Shown in pieces: positions 54,768 through 64,000 of a stretch of 64,000 nucleotides of DNA (positions within the stretch are counted from its first letter, which is position 1; every line of letters starts with the position of its first letter). Source of the stretch: Synechococcus elongatus PCC 11801 (GTDB lineage: Bacteria; Cyanobacteriota; Cyanobacteriia; Synechococcales; Synechococcaceae); the NCBI RefSeq assembly GCF_003846445.2, contig NZ_CP030139.2, forward strand, positions 2,149,223 through 2,213,222, given 5' to 3'. The notes below the pieces were generated by a model, which saw nothing but the letters and a program-made list of their open reading frames with translations, searched no databases and was not told the origin of the DNA. The translations under genes were made by a program, and so were the position numbers.

Positions 54768-55952
54768 ATGACTACTCCAGATCTCAGTCTTGCGGCACCG
54801 CCAACCCGGTCTAAGCCGAGCTTTCGACTGCCTTGGTGGGATCGAATCTCGATCATGGACCGCTACATCCTGCGGGAGATGTTGGGGCCCTTTCTGTTTG
54901 GGGTCGGAGCCTTCACCTCCGTTGGGCTTTCCATTGGTGTTGTCTTTGAGCTGGTGCGGCAAGTCACCGAAGCTGGGCTCCCCCTTGCGGTTGCCGGTCA
55001 GGTCTTTTTGCTGAAAATGCCAGACTTTCTAGTCTTGGCATTTCCGATGTCGATGCTGCTGTCAGCTTTGATGGCCTACAACCGGCTGTCGAGCGACAGT
55101 GAACTGATTGCACTGCGCAGCTGTGGCATCAGCAGCTACCGGTTTATTTTGCCGGGGATCCTGATGAGTATTGTGGTCACGGGTATTACCTTTGCTTTTT
55201 ATGAGTCCGTGGTGCCGGCCGCCAACTTTCAGGCGCAAGTGACGCTGCAAACAGCGCTCAACCAGACGCGGCCTCAGCTCGAAGAAAAAAACAACATTGT
55301 CTATCAGCAATTCGATCGTGAAACCTCGGAACTAGCACGGATCTTCTATGCCCGCCGCTACGATGGCGAGCGGATGCGAGGTCTGACGATTCTGGATTTT
55401 ACCCGTGGGGAACTGAGTCAGATCATCTCTGCGGAGACAGGGGTTTGGCATCCCGAGGATCAACTCTGGGAGTTTCGGGACGGCACTATCTACGGCGTTG
55501 CTCCAGATGGTTCCTACAGCGGTATCGCTACTTTCAAGTCACAGGAGTTCACGATTCCAGAGACACCGCTCAGTATCGCCAGCCAAAGCCGCGACGAGAC
55601 TCAGATGAATGCAACGCAAATCTGGCAATATTTGCGCGTTCTTCGCCAGACCAATAACACTGCTGATATTCGCAAGTGGGAAGTACGCTTGCAGCAGAAA
55701 TTGGCATTACCTTTCGTCTGTATCGCCTTTGGATTGATTGGTGCGAGTTTGGGAACTGCACCTAACCAACGCACGGGCCGTGCGACGGGCTTTGGTATCA
55801 GCGTGCTGATTATCTTTTCCTACTACCTCCTTGCCTTTGTCACCGGCGCTCTGGGCATCAATGGCACATTGCCGACGATTCTGGCAGGCTGGTTCCCGTG
55901 GCTCTTGGGGATGGGTGTGGGGATTTACCTACTGCGTCAAACGGCACGCTAG
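54768..55952 (+). CDS. LptF/LptG family permease (YjgP/YjgQ)
   Basis: 394 residues from the ATG at 54768 (ATG at 54705 also in frame). The N-terminal helices begin with MDRYILREMLGPFLFGVGAF and further helices near 60-130. A large periplasmic beta-jellyroll lies in the middle (VYQQFDRETSELARIFYAR, LTILDFTRGELSQIISAETG) and three C-terminal helices contain LPFVCIAFGLIGASLGTAPN. A single gene of this family is the usual cyanobacterial case, forming a homodimer or pairing with a distant paralogue. It follows lptB by about 95 bases. Confidence 0.9.
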   Translation: MTTPDLSLAAPPTRSKPSFRLPWWDRISIMDRYILREMLGPFLFGVGAFTSVGLSIGVVFELVRQVTEAGLPLAVAGQVFLLKMPDFLVLAFPMSMLLSALMAYNRLSSDSELIALRSCGISSYRFILPGILMSIVVTGITFAFYESVVPAANFQAQVTLQTALNQTRPQLEEKNNIVYQQFDRETSELARIFYARRYDGERMRGLTILDFTRGELSQIISAETGVWHPEDQLWEFRDGTIYGVAPDGSYSGIATFKSQEFTIPETPLSIASQSRDETQMNATQIWQYLRVLRQTNNTADIRKWEVRLQQKLALPFVCIAFGLIGASLGTAPNQRTGRATGFGISVLIIFSYYLLAFVTGALGINGTLPTILAGWFPWLLGMGVGIYLLRQTAR

Positions 55953-55997
55953 CGACCACCAGCCCTTAGGATCAAAAACAACTGCGACGCCAATGCC

Positions 55998-56975
55998 ATG
56001 AACCTGGTCAGTCTTCAGAACAGTCTGGATAACGCGACGTTTGCCGTGTTATTACCTACGTTGCTCTGCTACTGGACGGCAGTGGCTTTCCCGAATCTCA
56101 AAGCACTACCAGCGATCGGGACGGCTGGCATGGCGATCGCGAATCTCTGCATGGCAGCTCTCCTTGGTGCGCGCTGGATTGAAGCAGGCTACTTCCCGAT
56201 CAGCAACCTGTATGAGTCACTCTTCTTTTTGGCTTGGGGACTGACGGCGGTTCATCTGCTGGCCGAAAAGCTAAGCGGCAGCCGCTTAGTGGGTGCGGCG
56301 ACCTCACCGCTGGCACTTGGAATCGTGGCTTTTGCTGCTTTCACGCTGCCGACCGACATGCGGCAGGCTGAGCCGCTGGTGCCGGCGCTGAAATCGAACT
56401 GGCTGATGATGCATGTCAGCGTGATGATGGTTAGCTACGCCGCATTGCTCGTGGGTTCGCTGCTGAGCGTGGCTTTTCTGGTCGTGACCCGTGGGCAGGC
56501 GATCGAATTGCGGGGCAGTTCCGTCGGCACGGGCAGTTTCCGGCAGGTCAAGCTCAATCGAGCCAGTGAACTCGCGATCGCTTCTGCAGAGTCTGCTGGT
56601 AATGGGGGCACGGCAGTCCTTGAGAAACCTGTTCTTCAACTTGCGCCTGAACAGCTCAGCTTGGCCGACACCCTCGACAACGTCAGCTATCGCGTCATTG
56701 GTCTAGGCTTCCCGCTGCTGACGATCGGGATTATCGCCGGTGCGGTTTGGGCGAATGAAGCCTGGGGTTCCTATTGGAGCTGGGATCCGAAAGAGACATG
56801 GGCTTTGATCACTTGGTTGGTGTTTGCCGCCTACCTGCACGCTCGCATTACCCGCGGTTGGCAGGGTCGCCGTCCAGCGGTTTTAGCAACGATCGGTTTT
56901 GGCGTGGTCTGGGTCTGCTATTTGGGTGTGAACTTGCTTGGTAAGGGCTTGCACAGTTACGGTTGGTTCTTCTAA
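55998..56975 (+). CDS. ccsA: Cytochrome c biogenesis protein CcsA (Ycf5, heme transfer, system II)
   Basis: 325 residues with about eight hydrophobic helices. The WWD-type heme-handling motif is in [19 protein letters not shown], with conserved histidines ([16 protein letters not shown] and LHARITRGW, and HSYGWFF at the end). It brings heme to apocytochromes f and c6 on the lumen side, working with Ccs1/CcsB. Some databases call this family CcsB. A loop of about 60 residues near 175-230 is variable. Follows lptF/G by 45 bases. Confidence 0.94.
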   Translation: MNLVSLQNSLDNATFAVLLPTLLCYWTAVAFPNLKALPAIGTAGMAIANLCMAALLGARWIEAGYFPISNLYESLFFLAWGLTAVHLLAEKLSGSRLVGAATSPLALGIVAFAAFTLPTDMRQAEPLVPALKSNWLMMHVSVMMVSYAALLVGSLLSVAFLVVTRGQAIELRGSSVGTGSFRQVKLNRASELAIASAESAGNGGTAVLEKPVLQLAPEQLSLADTLDNVSYRVIGLGFPLLTIGIIAGAVWANEAWGSYWSWDPKETWALITWLVFAAYLHARITRGWQGRRPAVLATIGFGVVWVCYLGVNLLGKGLHSYGWFF

Positions 56976-56995
56976 CCCAGACAGACGTTGCCGAC

Positions 56996-57643
56996 ATGTC
57001 CGATCGCGCTCCTGAACAGGCTGTTTTTTGTGACTTTGACGGCACGATCACCACAGAAGACACCTTTATCCGCGTCCTCGAAGCTTTTGCTCCCGAAGCT
57101 TGGGCAGCAGTATGCGAAGACCTCTTTGCCTTCCGGATCAGCCTGCGCCAGAGTATTCGCCAAGTGATGGCGACGATTCCCTGCGATCGCCTACCGGAGA
57201 TGCAGTCCTTGGTCGCAACCTATCCGGTGCGACCTGGCTTTGTGGAACTGCTGGATGAGTTGGAAGCGCGATCGATTCCCTTCTACGTGGTCTCGGGTGG
57301 CCTGCGGTGTTTAGTGGAAGCAGTCTTGCACCCTTGGCGATCGCGTCTGGCTGGTCTCTATGCAGCTGAAGTTGATACCAGCGGTCCCACGATTCAGGTC
57401 TATTCACACTTCGAATCTGACCAAGAGTTAGTCGCCAAAGTCCAAGTTCTTGATAAGGTCGGGGCTTCTCAGGCGATCGCGATCGGTGACTCGATCACCG
57501 ACGTGAATTTAGGCATGGCTGCCGATTTGGTGTTTGCGCGTCCTCACCTTGCAGACTATTTGCGCGATCGCAACAAGGCTTCAATCCCGTGGGATACCTT
57601 CCACGATGTTCGTCAGGAGCTGCAGCGCCACTGGTCACACTAG
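56996..57643 (+). CDS. mtnX: HAD phosphatase, MtnX-like
   Basis: 215 residues from the ATG at 56996. HAD motif I is FCDFDGTITTEDTF, motif II is FYVVSGG and motif III/IV is AIAIGDSITDVNLGMAADLVFAR, with an insertion cap typical of the HAD-IB MtnX family. MtnX removes the phosphate from 2-hydroxy-3-keto-5-methylthiopentenyl-1-phosphate in methionine salvage. The partner genes are not in the window, so the specific substrate is inferred. It overlaps the next gene tail to tail by 4 bases. Confidence 0.82.
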   Translation: MSDRAPEQAVFCDFDGTITTEDTFIRVLEAFAPEAWAAVCEDLFAFRISLRQSIRQVMATIPCDRLPEMQSLVATYPVRPGFVELLDELEARSIPFYVVSGGLRCLVEAVLHPWRSRLAGLYAAEVDTSGPTIQVYSHFESDQELVAKVQVLDKVGASQAIAIGDSITDVNLGMAADLVFARPHLADYLRDRNKASIPWDTFHDVRQELQRHWSH

Positions 57644-58110
57644 CGGGGCTTGCAGTACTGATTGAGTAGCCGTTGCACCTCTGTGAGGCGATCGCTGCGG
57701 GCTTGGACTGCGTAGGCTTCGGCTTCAAGCTGTTGACGGCGAGGGTCGCGGTAGCGCAAAAAGGCTCGTCGCACTTGGGGTGGCGGATCGTAGGGTAGCC
57801 CCAGCACCCGCAGCTGAGTGCGACCCGCACAAAACTGAGCTGCATGAACAGCTTCGTGGACTAGGGTCGCTTCAGCAATTCCCAGTTCAAAGACGACGGG
57901 ATTGATTACAATCAGGCGTTCAGCTGGTGCTAGGTAGCCGTAGAGTCCATCTTGTCTAGGGCGTTGTAGGCGCACTTGAAAGCCAAAGCGAGTCAGAGAT
58001 TGGACTAGGGGTTGAAGGCTAGCGGGCCAAGGTAACGCGATCGCGGGCTGAGGCAGCAACGAGAGTCCTGCGATCGCGATCGCCAGCTTCAGGTTTGCAA
58101 GTCGTCCCAT
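57640..58110 (-). CDS. Secreted protein with HExxH metallopeptidase-like motif
   Basis: 156 residues. Signal peptide LAIAIAGLSLLPQPAIAL. HEAVH at residues 85-89 and an acidic helix QQLEAEAYAVQ at 127-137 (Glu129/Glu131) resemble a minimal gluzincin site. The active helix lies behind LIVINPVVFELGIAEATLV. Cysteines 94 and near 153 could form a disulfide. It is rather short for a peptidase, so an inactive or inhibitor-type domain is possible. Convergent with mtnX. No exact family name is claimed. Confidence 0.65.
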   Translation of the reverse strand: MGRLANLKLAIAIAGLSLLPQPAIALPWPASLQPLVQSLTRFGFQVRLQRPRQDGLYGYLAPAERLIVINPVVFELGIAEATLVHEAVHAAQFCAGRTQLRVLGLPYDPPPQVRRAFLRYRDPRRQQLEAEAYAVQARSDRLTEVQRLLNQYCKPR

Positions 58111-58143
58111 GCAGATTCCTGCTGCGCCTCACTCGCTGGCAGA

Positions 58144-59274
58144 CTAGCGCATCCCGGGCAGAAAACCGGTCGTCAACCGTCGAATTACCCGCGTGGCAAT
58201 ATCGCTGTAATCCAGCTCACCCACAAGGATTTGTGCCATCCTCTGGGGTGCCGTTGGGCGCTTAATCCCGATTTGATAGCCGAGATTAGGAACGCGATAG
58301 AAGACGCTGGAAATCCGTTTCGCCCAAGCCATACTGTCGCCCCACTCCTGCTGGATGGTGCGGCTATAGCCAGCCAGTGCCTTGCTCTCACCCGCGATCG
58401 CGCGATCGATAGCCTCAGCTGCCCGCATACCACTGAGCAGTGCCGGACGAATCCCTTCAGCTGTGAAGGGATCAGTCAGAGATGCTGCTTCGCCCACGAG
58501 CAGAGCAGAGCCTCGGTGGAGCGGCTGGGATCCATCCCAAATGCAGAGCGGGTGGGGAAGAATGCGATCGAGATCCGCACTTAGACCAAAGCCGTCGAGA
58601 TAAGTAGCGAGCAGTCCGCGAAAGTCGGTTTCTTCGTTGCCGCGAAAGGTGCCAATCCCAATCGAGTAGCCGTCAGATTTAGGAAAGACCCAGATGTAAC
58701 CGTTCCGGACAAGCCCGAACTCAAAGTGAGCCGTGCTATCGGGGCGCTCAGTTAGCGGAATATCCAGCTCGCAGGCCTGGGCATAGCGGCGCTTTTGACT
58801 CGGGAAGCCCAACCATTGCGCCAGCGATCCCTTGGCGCCATCCGCTGCGATCAAATAGCGACAGCGATAGGCGCGATCGCCCAAGGAAACCAACCATCCA
58901 TCTCCTTCAGCCGAGACTGCCGTGACGGTTGCGCCATCTTCCACTCGCGCCCCGAGGTTAGCCGCTTGCTCCACTAAAAAGTGATCGAAGCGATCGCGCC
59001 GCACCATCCAGAATGGTTCAGCACTCGGTAGTTCAGCCTCAACAGGATCGCCGAGCTTCCAAGTAAACCGCAGGCGATCGACGCCGTGATCGACCACCGA
59101 TCGCAAATCGCAATCGAACCAGCGGGCGACTTGGGGCGAAACTCCACCAGCACAGGCTTTTAGCCGTGGCAACTTAGCTTGCTCTAACAGGAGCACTTGG
59201 CGATCGCGTCGCGCCAAATGATAGGCCGCACTGCCGCCTGCAGGACCAGCCCCAACAACAATGCAGTCCAGCAT
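58144..59274 (-). CDS. Geranylgeranyl reductase family FAD-dependent protein
   Basis: 376 residues. FAD-binding GxGxxG as VVGAGPAGGSAAYHLARR at the N-terminus, then ACAGGVSPQ, DRFDHFLVEQA, LIAADGAKGSLAQWLG, FGLVRNGYIWVFPKSDGYSIGIG and LVGEAASLTDPFTAEGIRPAL, which match the GGR family (ChlP relatives). It saturates isoprenoid chains or oxidises lipids; the true chlorophyll-phytyl ChlP is probably another gene, so substrate is open. It lies 6 bases after frr on the same strand, an odd partner for a translation gene. Confidence 0.88.
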   Translation of the reverse strand: MLDCIVVGAGPAGGSAAYHLARRDRQVLLLEQAKLPRLKACAGGVSPQVARWFDCDLRSVVDHGVDRLRFTWKLGDPVEAELPSAEPFWMVRRDRFDHFLVEQAANLGARVEDGATVTAVSAEGDGWLVSLGDRAYRCRYLIAADGAKGSLAQWLGFPSQKRRYAQACELDIPLTERPDSTAHFEFGLVRNGYIWVFPKSDGYSIGIGTFRGNEETDFRGLLATYLDGFGLSADLDRILPHPLCIWDGSQPLHRGSALLVGEAASLTDPFTAEGIRPALLSGMRAAEAIDRAIAGESKALAGYSRTIQQEWGDSMAWAKRISSVFYRVPNLGYQIGIKRPTAPQRMAQILVGELDYSDIATRVIRRLTTGFLPGMR

Positions 59275-59280
59275 GACGGC

Positions 59281-60589
<1,309 letters not shown>

Positions 60590-60697
60590 TCACCGCGATC
60601 GCAACTAAAGCCACAGATGTCAGGAGGGGATCCGCCCTTTGGTAGACTCAACTGTTGGAATCCCTAGAAGCAATCATCCGTAAGGAGTCAGGTAGGC

Positions 60698-61735
60698 GTG
60701 GAGAAGACGATCGGTCTCGAGATTATTGAAGTTGTCGAGCAGGCAGCGATCGCCTCGGCCCGCCTGATGGGCAAAGGCGAAAAAAATGAAGCCGATCGCG
60801 TCGCGGTGGAAGCGATGCGGGTGCGGATGAACCAAGTCGAAATGCTCGGCCGCATCGTCATCGGTGAAGGCGAACGTGACGAAGCACCGATGCTCTACAT
60901 CGGGGAAGAAGTCGGCATCTACCGCGATGCAGACAAGCGAGCCGGTGTCCCTGCTGGCAAGCTGGTGGAAATCGACATCGCTGTTGACCCCTGCGAAGGC
61001 ACCAACCTCTGCGCCTACGGTCAGCCTGGCTCGATGGCGGTCTTGGCCATCTCCGAGAAAGGTGGTCTGTTTGCCGCTCCTGACTTCTACATGAAGAAAC
61101 TGGCTGCGCCCCCAGCAGCCAAAGGCAAAGTGGACATCAACAAGTCCGCCACCGAGAACCTGAAAATTCTGTCGGAATGCCTCGATCGCGCCATCGATGA
61201 GCTGGTGGTTGTGGTCATGGATCGTCCTCGCCACAAAGAGCTGATCCAAGAGATCCGCCAAGCCGGTGCTCGCGTCCGTCTGATCAGCGACGGTGACGTT
61301 TCGGCCGCCATCTCCTGCGGTTTTTCTGGCACCAACACCCACGCCTTGATGGGCATCGGTGCAGCTCCCGAGGGCGTGATTTCGGCAGCAGCAATGCGTT
61401 GCCTCGGCGGTCACTTCCAAGGTCAATTGATCTACGACCCGGAAGTTGTCAAAACCGGTCTGATCGGTGAAAGCCGCGAGAGCAACATCGCGCGTCTGCA
61501 AGAAATGGGCATCACCGATCCCGATCGCGTTTATGACGCTGAAGAACTGGCTTCGGGTCAAGAAGTGCTGTTCGCTGCTTGCGGTATCACCTCGGGCTTG
61601 CTGATGGAAGGCGTGCGCTTCTTCAAAGGCGGCGCTCGCACTCAAAGCTTGGTGATCTCCAGCCAGTCGCGCACTGCTCGTTTTGTCGACACGATTCACA
61701 TGTTCGACGATGTCAAAACGGTTAGCCTCCGTTAA
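60698..61735 (+). CDS. glpX: Fructose-1,6-/sedoheptulose-1,7-bisphosphatase, class II (GlpX type)
   Basis: Dual-function Calvin-Benson cycle phosphatase of cyanobacteria, tetrameric, redox-regulated by thioredoxin. 345 residues from the GTG at 60698, with AAGGAG about 11 bases upstream. Motifs are [18 protein letters not shown] (metal site), [31 protein letters not shown] and the tail [16 protein letters not shown]. It stands alone with its own terminator. Confidence 0.97.
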   Translation: MEKTIGLEIIEVVEQAAIASARLMGKGEKNEADRVAVEAMRVRMNQVEMLGRIVIGEGERDEAPMLYIGEEVGIYRDADKRAGVPAGKLVEIDIAVDPCEGTNLCAYGQPGSMAVLAISEKGGLFAAPDFYMKKLAAPPAAKGKVDINKSATENLKILSECLDRAIDELVVVVMDRPRHKELIQEIRQAGARVRLISDGDVSAAISCGFSGTNTHALMGIGAAPEGVISAAAMRCLGGHFQGQLIYDPEVVKTGLIGESRESNIARLQEMGITDPDRVYDAEELASGQEVLFAACGITSGLLMEGVRFFKGGARTQSLVISSQSRTARFVDTIHMFDDVKTVSLR

Positions 61736-61752
61736 TTCCTGATCCCAAATGG

Positions 61753-61803
61753 CGGCCGGAGCGGTAGAACGGGTATAGCTCGATCGCTTCGGCCGTTGTT
61801 TTT
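61753..61803 (+). terminator. Probable intrinsic terminator of glpX
   Basis: CGGCCGGAGCG (61753-61763) pairs with CGCTTCGGCCG (61785-61795), 11 bp with one G-U, across a 21-base loop, followed by TTGTTTTT. It lies 18 bases after the glpX stop, before the hemA leader. Confidence 0.7.
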
Positions 61804-61865
61804 CAGCGACTCCATTGGCGATCGCTTTTCAAAATTCTTTAGTCAACCTTCTTTAAACGCCCCTC

Positions 61866-63182
61866 ATGCATCTCGCAGTTGTCGGCCTCAGCCATCGGAC
61901 AGCACCGGTTGCCGTGCGCGAGAAGCTGAGCATTCCTGAACAGCAAGTTGAAGCCGCGATTCAGCAGCTCAAAAGTTATCCGCACATTGAAGAGGTGGCG
62001 ATCCTCAGCACTTGCAACCGCCTCGAAATCTACTGTGTCACCCGCGCCACCGAACCCGGCGTGCGCGAGATCACTCAATTTCTGTCTGAGCACAGCCACC
62101 TGCCCCTAGCGGAGTTGCGGCCTCACCTGTTTGTCCTGCTTCATCAAGATGCGGTGATGCACCTGATGCGGGTGGCAGCGGGTCTCGACAGTTTGGTGCT
62201 GGGAGAAGGCCAGATTCTGTCCCAAGTCAAAACCATGTACAAGCTGGGGCAGCAGTACGAAGGTGTCGGTCGCATTCTCAATCGCCTGCTCAAGCAAGCA
62301 GTGACGGCAGGCAAGCGCGTCCGCACTGAAACCAGTATTGGCACTGGCGCTGTTTCGATCAGCTCTGCTGCGGTGGAACTAGCGCAGCTCAAGGTCATGG
62401 CACGGGGCGATCGCAATGATGGCAACCTCGCGGGCCAGCGAGTACTGATTCTCGGTGCAGGCAAAATGTCGCGCCTGTTGGTGCAGCACCTGATCGCCAA
62501 AGGAGCCGACACGATTCAGATCCTCAACCGCACCTTGGGACGGGCCGAAGAATTGGCCAAACAGTACGGTGGCGATCTGCAAATTCAGGTCGGGTTGCTC
62601 TCGGGCTTGATGGGAGCGATCGTTGAGGCCGATATTGTCTTCACCAGTACCTCCTCTACCGATCCAATTCTCGATCGCGCCAAGCTAGAGATGGTGCTGG
62701 CGCCCGAACAACAGCTGATGCTGATCGATATTGCGGTGCCGCGGAACGTGGCAGCCGATGTGGTCGAGCTGACGGCGGTTGAGTCCTACAACGTCGATGA
62801 CCTCCGCGAGGTTGTGGCGCAAAACCAAGAGAGTCGCCGCAAGCTGGCTGAAGAAGCAGAAGCACTTTTGGAAGAAGAGGTCGACGCCTTCGACAACTGG
62901 TGGCAGTCCCTCGATACGGTGCCGACGATTAACTGCCTGCGGGACAAGATTGAGATGATTCGCGAGCAAGAGCTAGAAAAAGCCCTGTCGCGACTCGGCA
63001 CGGAATTTGGCGACAAGCACCAAGCGGTGGTGGAAGCGCTAACCCGCGGCATCGTCAACAAAATCCTGCATGACCCGATGGTGCAGCTGCGATCGCAGCA
63101 GGATATCGAAGCCCGCCGTCGTGCTGTGGATGCCCTGCAAATGTTGTTCAACCTCGACCCACAGGAACAGTTGAGCAGCTGA
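61866..63182 (+). CDS. hemA: Glutamyl-tRNA reductase
   Basis: Reduces glutamyl-tRNA to glutamate-1-semialdehyde, the committed, regulated step of tetrapyrrole (heme, chlorophyll, phycobilin) synthesis. 438 residues. Catalytic Cys50 lies in [28 protein letters not shown] and the NADPH site [17 protein letters not shown] follow, and the C-terminal dimerisation helices end near 430. Its stop shares a base with the start of the next gene, so the two are coupled. Confidence 0.98.
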   Translation: MHLAVVGLSHRTAPVAVREKLSIPEQQVEAAIQQLKSYPHIEEVAILSTCNRLEIYCVTRATEPGVREITQFLSEHSHLPLAELRPHLFVLLHQDAVMHLMRVAAGLDSLVLGEGQILSQVKTMYKLGQQYEGVGRILNRLLKQAVTAGKRVRTETSIGTGAVSISSAAVELAQLKVMARGDRNDGNLAGQRVLILGAGKMSRLLVQHLIAKGADTIQILNRTLGRAEELAKQYGGDLQIQVGLLSGLMGAIVEADIVFTSTSSTDPILDRAKLEMVLAPEQQLMLIDIAVPRNVAADVVELTAVESYNVDDLREVVAQNQESRRKLAEEAEALLEEEVDAFDNWWQSLDTVPTINCLRDKIEMIREQELEKALSRLGTEFGDKHQAVVEALTRGIVNKILHDPMVQLRSQQDIEARRRAVDALQMLFNLDPQEQLSS

Positions 63183-63490
63183 TGGTGGTTGAGTGGCTCA
63201 AATTCGCCGTTCCTGAAGCTGAACAAGCGGCTTTTCTGGCTGCCGATGCGGCAATTTGGACGCCCCTTCTCAGTCACTATCCGGGTTACTTGCGCAAAGA
63301 AATCTGGCGGGATCCCGGCGATCGCGATCGGGTTGTGCTCGTCATTCACTGGCAAAGTCGCGAGCAGTGGAAGAGTATTCCTGAGGATGTGTTGATCGAG
63401 GGCGATCGCCGGTTTCAGGAACAGCTTGGCCGTGAATATCCGATCGTCGAAGCCCAAGAATTTGCGATCGTTCCCCAGCCTGAACCCTAA
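63182..63490 (+). CDS. TIGR03792-like cyanobacterial protein
   Basis: 102 residues with a ferredoxin-like (ABM-type) look: VVEWLKFAVPEAEQAAFLAA, then YPGYLRKEIWRDPGDRDRVV, VIHWQSREQW. Resembles from memory the cyanobacterial TIGR03792 family of unknown function. It overlaps the hemA stop by one base (TGATG). Linkage to hemA could hint at a tetrapyrrole link but does not prove it. Confidence 0.72.
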   Translation: MVVEWLKFAVPEAEQAAFLAADAAIWTPLLSHYPGYLRKEIWRDPGDRDRVVLVIHWQSREQWKSIPEDVLIEGDRRFQEQLGREYPIVEAQEFAIVPQPEP

Positions 63491-63492
63491 CC

Positions 63493-64000
63493 ATGGCCAC
63501 AATTGCTGAACTCGAAACCGATCGCTTACGCCTGCGGGCATGGCAAGAGAGCGATCGCGAGCCCTTTGCGGCACTCAATGCCGATCCCTTGGTGATGGAG
63601 CATTTTCCTGCCTGCCTGAGTCGGGCCGAGAGTGATGCCTTCATCGATCGCATCGAAGCGCATTGGCAGCAGTTGGGATTTGGCCTCTGGGCGGTTGAAC
63701 AAAAGAGCGATCGCGCCTTCATTGGGTTTATTGGCCTGAAGCAAGTCCCCTTTGAAGCTGCATTTACACCGGCCATTGAAATTGGTTGGCGACTCGCACA
63801 ACTCTACTGGGGGCAAGGGCTGGCGTCTGAAGGAGCAAAGGCTGCCCTGCAATTTGGCTTTGAGCAGCTTCAGCTCGAAACAATCGTCAGCTTTACCGCT
63901 GTCTGTAACCAGCGATCGCAGCGGTTAATGCAACGGCTGGGGCTACAACCCGTTGGGACGTTCGAGCATCCGGCATTGCCAGAGGGCGATCGCCTGCGGA
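63493..64000 (+). CDS. GNAT family N-acetyltransferase, 5' part (truncated by window edge)
   Basis: The reading frame opens with ATG at 63493, two bases after the previous stop, and is still open at the window end (169 codons visible). It begins METD-type (LETDRLRLRAWQESDREPFA), then AIEIGWRLAQLYWGQGLASE, the acetyl-CoA-binding helix region, and NQRSQRLMQRLGLQPVG. The family acetylates ribosomal-protein or small-molecule amines (RimJ/RimL type). Only a few tens of residues are probably missing. Likely in the hemA operon. Confidence 0.85.
   Translation, partial: MATIAELETDRLRLRAWQESDREPFAALNADPLVMEHFPACLSRAESDAFIDRIEAHWQQLGFGLWAVEQKSDRAFIGFIGLKQVPFEAAFTPAIEIGWRLAQLYWGQGLASEGAKAALQFGFEQLQLETIVSFTAVCNQRSQRLMQRLGLQPVGTFEHPALPEGDRLR

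Overview
The window is chromosomal DNA of a unicellular freshwater cyanobacterium, almost certainly Synechococcus elongatus (PCC 7942/6301 lineage) or a very close relative. The octamer GCGATCGC (HIP1) is scattered through most genes, and the window carries psbO (photosystem II), psaC (photosystem I), glpX-type FBPase/SBPase, transketolase, the carboxysome shell protein CcmP and hemA. Species assignment rests on recognising these proteins and their order; no database search was possible.

Layout. 1-8.9 kb: 3' end of secA, pyrD, tRNA-Ala(CGC), a small DUF2555-like gene, coaBC, a conserved hypothetical, psbO, sat and a Tat-type caspase-fold protein that lacks the catalytic cysteine. 9-16.9 kb: ftsH, ychF, an HlyD-type adaptor, wecB, small membrane and hypothetical genes and a TerC-family gene. 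17-24.6 kb: a modular protein with a possible Rad52-like N-terminus, a CPA2 antiporter, a YciI-like protein, an FMN reductase, lipA, a 35-residue membrane ORF and a CPBP protease-like protein. 24.6-31.2 kb: a core-metabolism block of tkt, fabF, acpP, psaC and glmS.

31.2-32.5 kb is an AT-rich two-gene insert. I read it as a DNA ADP-ribosyltransferase toxin (DarT1-like) with its NADAR-type antitoxin. 32.6-36.2 kb: a TPR protein, queG, pgl and a GT8 glycosyltransferase. 36.2-42.7 kb is a second AT-rich, HIP1-poor stretch with an RND efflux pump, a tiny membrane protein, a coiled-coil GUN4-domain protein and an RND adaptor lipoprotein; its upstream region carries repeated short motifs. 42.7-51.6 kb: a lone sugar-ABC permease, aroB, a MAPEG protein, two small secreted proteins sharing a Cys-pair motif, a pentapeptide-repeat gene directly behind ccmP, an AI-2E-family transporter and recJ. 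51.7-57.6 kb: ctpA, a DUF309 gene, an lptA-lptB-lptF/G-like envelope-lipid export set, ccsA and an MtnX-like phosphatase. 57.6-64 kb: a secreted HExxH protein, a geranylgeranyl-reductase-family flavoprotein, pyrH-frr, glpX, hemA, a TIGR03792-like gene and the 5' part of a GNAT acetyltransferase.

Most genes are ordinary cyanobacterial core genes. The strongest accessory system is the DarT1/NADAR pair. Next in interest are the RND/GUN4 island with its repeated upstream motifs, the modular putative DNA-repair protein, the inactive caspase-like protein and the CWV/CAY secreted peptides.
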